NCBI GenBank assembly: GCA_043228905.1
Contig: JBHGNT010000058.1
Coordinates: 1 to 64,000 of the forward strand
DNA: 64,000 nucleotides
Reading direction: 5' to 3'
Source of the DNA: Azolla caroliniana
Lineage: Eukaryota > Polypodiophyta
Shown here one piece after another: positions 60,425 to 64,000 of this stretch (the first letter of the stretch is position 1; each line of letters begins with the position of its first letter). The position numbers and the translations under genes were made by a program. The notes below the pieces were generated by a model, which saw nothing but the letters and a program-made list of their open reading frames with translations, was not told the origin of the DNA and ran no database searches.

Positions 60425-61073
60425 ACGCAGATCTTGTGTTAACTATTTGATAACTCAAAAACTGAAGGCCTAAAGTAGATGTTATAATAATGTACAATTA
60501 ACAAAATAATCAATATTATGTTTGAAGGATGGATGACGAGCTTTACTTTCATTTTTTCCTCCTAACATCAATTTCTAAACTTCATCCCATTATTCAATTA
60601 ATAGTAGAGGTTTCAAATGAAATTTGACAAAACATTATGTTGTTCGTGACAAGAATAAGTAGTATATTTAGTCGTGGTTATTTTTCAACATGGTTACGAC
60701 AAATTAGTACACAGACAATTATTGTTTGGATAACTGGATAGAATTTCAGTAAATACGCATAGATTGTAGAAGAATGATGAACTCTCGATCAACATTCCAC
60801 CATATTTTTTTATTTGAAACAAAGCACTAGAATATTACATTAACTAATTCATTGACTTATGAATTCCATTGTAGCCTGGTTGGCATTGGCAAAACTAAAC
60901 ACATCCTAGATCATGAGGTAATGTCGCATCGATAAAAACCCTTGAAATTATTAAATCTTAAAAACGAGAGTGTGTTAGAATAATCCTCAGTTTCTCGTTG
61001 TTGCTTGCGCAATATATAAATATTATTTATTCCTAATCAATGATTGCAATATTAAAAAGTACACAAGATGTGA

Positions 61074-61146
61074 TCCATTGTAGTCTAGTTGGTTAGGATA
61101 CTCGGCCATCACCCAAGAGACCTGGGTCCAACCCCCGGCAATGAAA
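61074..61146 (+). pseudogene. tRNA-Glu-like copy
   Basis: Loop CCATCAC gives ATC with C33. T-loop TCCAACC. Confidence 0.7.
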
Positions 61147-61861
61147 ACGACGATATCATATATTAATTTTCCGACTCATATCATGTGTTAACTGTTTGGT
61201 AGCCCAAGACCTAAAGTAGGTTTTACAAGAATCTACAATTAACAAAATAATTGATATTATGTTCGAAGGATTGATAATGAAATTTGCTTTGATTTTTTTC
61301 TCCTAACACCAATTTCTAAACTTAATCACATTTTTGAATTAATAGTAGCGGTTTCAAATGAAATTCGACTAATCATTATGTTTTTCGTGATAGGAAGAAT
61401 TAGTATATTTAGTTGTGGTTACTTCTCAACATTGTTACGAGAAATTAGTACACCAATAATTATAGTATCGATAACTTGTTACAATTTCAAACAATACGCA
61501 TAGATTGCAAAATAATGGTAAACTGTCGACAAGCATTGCACCATGTTTCTTTATTTGTAGGAAAGCACTAGAGTACTACATTAACTAATTCATTAACTCA
61601 ATGAATTCCATTGTAATCAACCTACCTCAAATCATTGATTTTTACTCGAGATGTGCGGGTACAAGCACAGGCATATGAAAAACTAGATACATCATAGATT
61701 ATGAATTATTTTGGCATTGATAAAAACTCGTGAAATTATTAAATCTTAAAAACCAGAGTGTGTTAGAATAATTCTTTGTTTTTCGTTGATGCTTGTGCAA
61801 TATAGAAATAATATTTATTACTAATCAATGATTACAATACTAAAAAGTGCACAAGATGTGA

Positions 61862-61934
61862 TCCAATGTAGTGTAGTTGGTTAGGATACTCGGCTCTCAC
61901 CCAAGAGACTCGGGTTTAATTCCCAGAAATGGAA
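61862..61934 (+). pseudogene. tRNA-Glu(CTC)-like copy
   Basis: Acceptor TCCAATG, T-loop TTTAATT. CTC anticodon loop kept. Confidence 0.72.
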
Positions 61935-62648
61935 ATGACAATATCATATATTAAACTTCCGACGCATATCATGTGTTAATTGTTTGATAACTTAGAAACT
62001 CAAGACCTAAACTAGGTGTTACAATAAAGTACAATTAACAAAATAACGTTTGAAGGATTGATGATGAACTTTACTTTGATTTTTTTCTCCTAACATCAAT
62101 TTGTAAACTTAATCCCATTATTCGATTAATTCTAGAGATTTCAAATGAAATTGGACCAAACATTACGTTGTTCGGGACAACAAGAAGCAGTATATTTAGT
62201 TGTGGTTATTACTCAACATTGTTACGATAAATTAGTACACCAATAATTATAGGTTGGATAACTTGATACAATTTCGAACAATACATATCCATTGCAAAAT
62301 AATGGTCAACTGTCGAATAATGGTGAATTCTCGATGAGGATTGCACCATGTTTCTTTATTTGAAGTAAAGCACTAGAATATTATATTAGCTAATTCATTG
62401 TAGTCTAGTTGGTTCAGATCCATGATGTTTACACGAGACTCCCGGGTACAGCAATTGGCATGGGAAAAACTAGATACATCATAGATCATGAGTTAATATC
62501 GCATCGATGGAAACCGTTGAAATTATTAAATATTAAAAACGAGAGTGTCTTAGAGTAATCCTGTGTTTCTCATTGATACTTACGGATTATATAAATATTA
62601 TTTATTACTAATCAATTATTGCAATCTTGAAAAGTACACAAGGTATGA

Positions 62649-62721
62649 TCCATTGTAGTCTAGTTGGTTAGGATACTAGGCTCTCACATGAGATAGCCGG
62701 GTTCAACTCCCAACAATGGAA
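62649..62721 (+). pseudogene. tRNA-Glu(CTC)-like copy
   Basis: Sister of 58,289 with identical tRNA-region changes (ggatactagg, catgagatagcc). Confidence 0.73.
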
Positions 62722-63209
62722 ACGACAATATCATATATTAAATTTCCGACGCATATGATGTTTTAATTGTTTGATAACTCAAAAACTCAAGATTATGTTT
62801 GAAGGATTGATGACGATCTTTCCTCCATCAACATTCCAAAAATACGCATAGATTGTCGAATAATGGTGAATTCTCGATTAGAATTGCACCATGTTTCTTT
62901 ATTTGAACGAAAGCACTTGAATATTACAATAACCAATTCTTTTACTAAATGAATTCCATTGTAGTCTAGTTCGTTCAGATCCTTGTTTTTTACACAAGAC
63001 TCCCGGGTACAACAATAGGCATTGGAAAAACTAGATACATCATAGATGATGAGGTATTGTCGCATCGATAAAAACCGTTGAAATTATTAAATCTTAAAAA
63101 CGAGAGTTTGTTAGAATAATCCTCAGTTTCTCGTTGATGCTTGCGCAATATATAAATATTATTTATTACTAATCTATGATTGCAATATTAAAAACTACAC
63201 AAGATATGA

Positions 63210-63287
63210 TCCATTGTAGTCTAGTTGATTAGGATACTCGGCTCTCACCCGAGAGACCTGGGCCGGGTTCAACTCCCGGCAATGGAA
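63210..63287 (+). pseudogene. tRNA-Glu(CTC)-like copy with 5-nt insertion
   Basis: Acceptor, anticodon arm and T-arm match the consensus exactly, including box B GGTTCAACTCC. A 5-nt insertion (within cctgggccggg) lengthens the variable region to 78 nt overall, and one D-loop G is changed. It might still be transcribed. Confidence 0.68.
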
Positions 63288-63773
63288 ACGACAATATCAT
63301 ATATTGAATTTCCGATGGATATCATGTGTTAACTATTTGATAACCCAAAAAATGAAGACCTAAACTAGACAATTAACAAAATAATCAATATTATGTTTGA
63401 AGGATTTGATGACGAACATTAGTTTGATTTTTCTCTCCTAACATCAATTTCTAAACTTAATCCCATTATTCGATTCATGGTAGAGGTTTCAAATGAAATT
63501 GGACAAAACATTATGTTGTTCGAGACAACAAGAAGAAGTATATTTGGTTGTGGTTATTCGTCAACATTGGTACGACAAATTAGTACACCAACAATTACAG
63601 TTGGGATAACTCGATACAATTTCACACAATACGCATAGAATACAAAATAATGTTCAACTGTCGACAAGCATTGCACCATGTTTCTTTATTTGTAGCAAAG
63701 CACTAGAATAGTACATTAACTAATTCATTTACTCAATGTATTCCATTGTAATCAAGTTGCTTCGAATCGTTGA

Positions 63774-64000
63774 TTTTTTTTTTTTCCAAAAAAAAAAACT
63801 ACTACCATTAGTTAAGCAATGTACAAAGGATAATTTACAACTCATATCTTATAAGACATCTTGCATGTCGAAGGAAAAGAATATGTGTAGATGAAACAAC
63901 AAAGAAAAAAAACTCCAAAGCACCACATCATTCGATGTGTATAGCATAACTCGAACACATATTCTCCACGTGAGCCTGATACAAGCAGAAGTCAGAATAG
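63774..64000. other. Non-satellite sequence led by poly(T), possibly an insertion
   Basis: The satellite stops inside a B-type unit (gaatcgttgattttt) at a 12-T run, followed by CC and an 11-A run, then unique AT-rich sequence to the window end. A leading T-run fits the poly(A) end of a LINE or other retroposon in minus orientation, but no coding sequence is visible in this short piece. Confidence 0.35.

Larger units (their letters stand above)
46828..63773. repeat. tRNA-Glu-derived satellite, block 4
   Basis: From 46,828 to 54,392 it repeats 22,324-29,889 (+24,504, then +24,503 after a 1-bp loss near 49,306). From 54,393 on it is outside the duplication and holds 13 further A-type copies or fragments. 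A 4,360-bp offset repeat links 58,289-59,400 with 62,649-63,760. 90-residue ORFs at 58,433-58,705 and 62,793-63,065 are sister readings of satellite sequence, not genes. Confidence 0.93.

Noticed and set aside
581-63287. Annotating all A-type copies as functional tRNA-Glu genes
   Set aside because: Each inspected copy has at least one lesion in a stem, conserved loop base, box B or variable region. Only a few fold well enough to list as tRNA, with reduced confidence.
387-63773. Classical centromeric satellite
   Set aside because: Monomer length near 796 bp, tRNA content and irregular spacing do not suggest this, and nothing in the sequence shows centromere function. It cannot be excluded without chromatin data.

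Overview
This window looks like plant (streptophyte) nuclear DNA. It is an AT-rich, gene-poor block of a tandem repeat whose monomers each carry a sequence derived from a plant-type tRNA-Glu gene, interrupted by LTR retrotransposons. I found no ordinary single-copy host protein gene. The tRNA-like body (D-arm, CTC/TTC anticodon loop, T-arm) follows the plant tRNA-Glu pattern rather than the fungal or animal one. A plant retroelement TATA box and an initiator-Met primer-binding site in the second element fit this. The species cannot be named. A Tf1/sushi-type chromovirus is commoner in fungi and vertebrates and, among plants, in non-seed plants, so a bryophyte or lycophyte is possible but unproven.

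Layout: (1) 1-386, the end of an unidentified, probably LTR-type, insertion. (2) 387-7,179, satellite block 1. (3) 7,180-14,654, TE1, a decayed minus-strand Ty3/Gypsy chromovirus with 424-bp LTRs and target duplication CTAGT. Its gag/protease/RT-start segment is present three times in tandem (1,179 bp each). (4) 14,655-29,889, satellite block 2. (5) 29,891-32,136, a second, truncated copy of the TE1 5' portion, created by a 17,482-bp tandem duplication (12,409-29,890, repeated from 29,891 to 54,392). (6) 32,137-39,805, satellite block 3. (7) 39,806-46,822, TE2, an intact minus-strand chromovirus with visually identical 455-bp LTRs, a tRNA-iMet PBS, a polypurine tract and one uninterrupted 1,477-aa Gag-Pol. 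(8) 46,823-63,773, satellite block 4. (9) 63,774-64,000, a poly(T)-led, non-satellite sequence.

Satellite monomer: the modal spacing is about 795-796 bp. Each full monomer has an A-type, well-preserved tRNA-Glu-like sequence and a B-type, strongly degraded tRNA-like sequence. B lies about 250 bp upstream of the next A and is often preceded by a perfect 21-bp palindrome. I located 63 A-type copies or fragments. By eye none is flawless, but the consensus is a fully foldable tRNA-Glu.

Order of events: tRNA-Glu satellite amplification; TE1 insertion into the A-box of a B-type copy (an uninterrupted relative of that site survives at 23,614); decay and internal triplication of TE1; 17.5-kb tandem duplication of half of TE1 plus satellite; recent TE2 insertion into the second copy only. 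The most unusual observations are the tRNA-Glu satellite itself and evidence that TE1 uses self-priming rather than a tRNA primer: the predicted RNA 5' end is complementary over 12 nt to the sequence next to its 5' LTR, 33 nt downstream of a TATA box.
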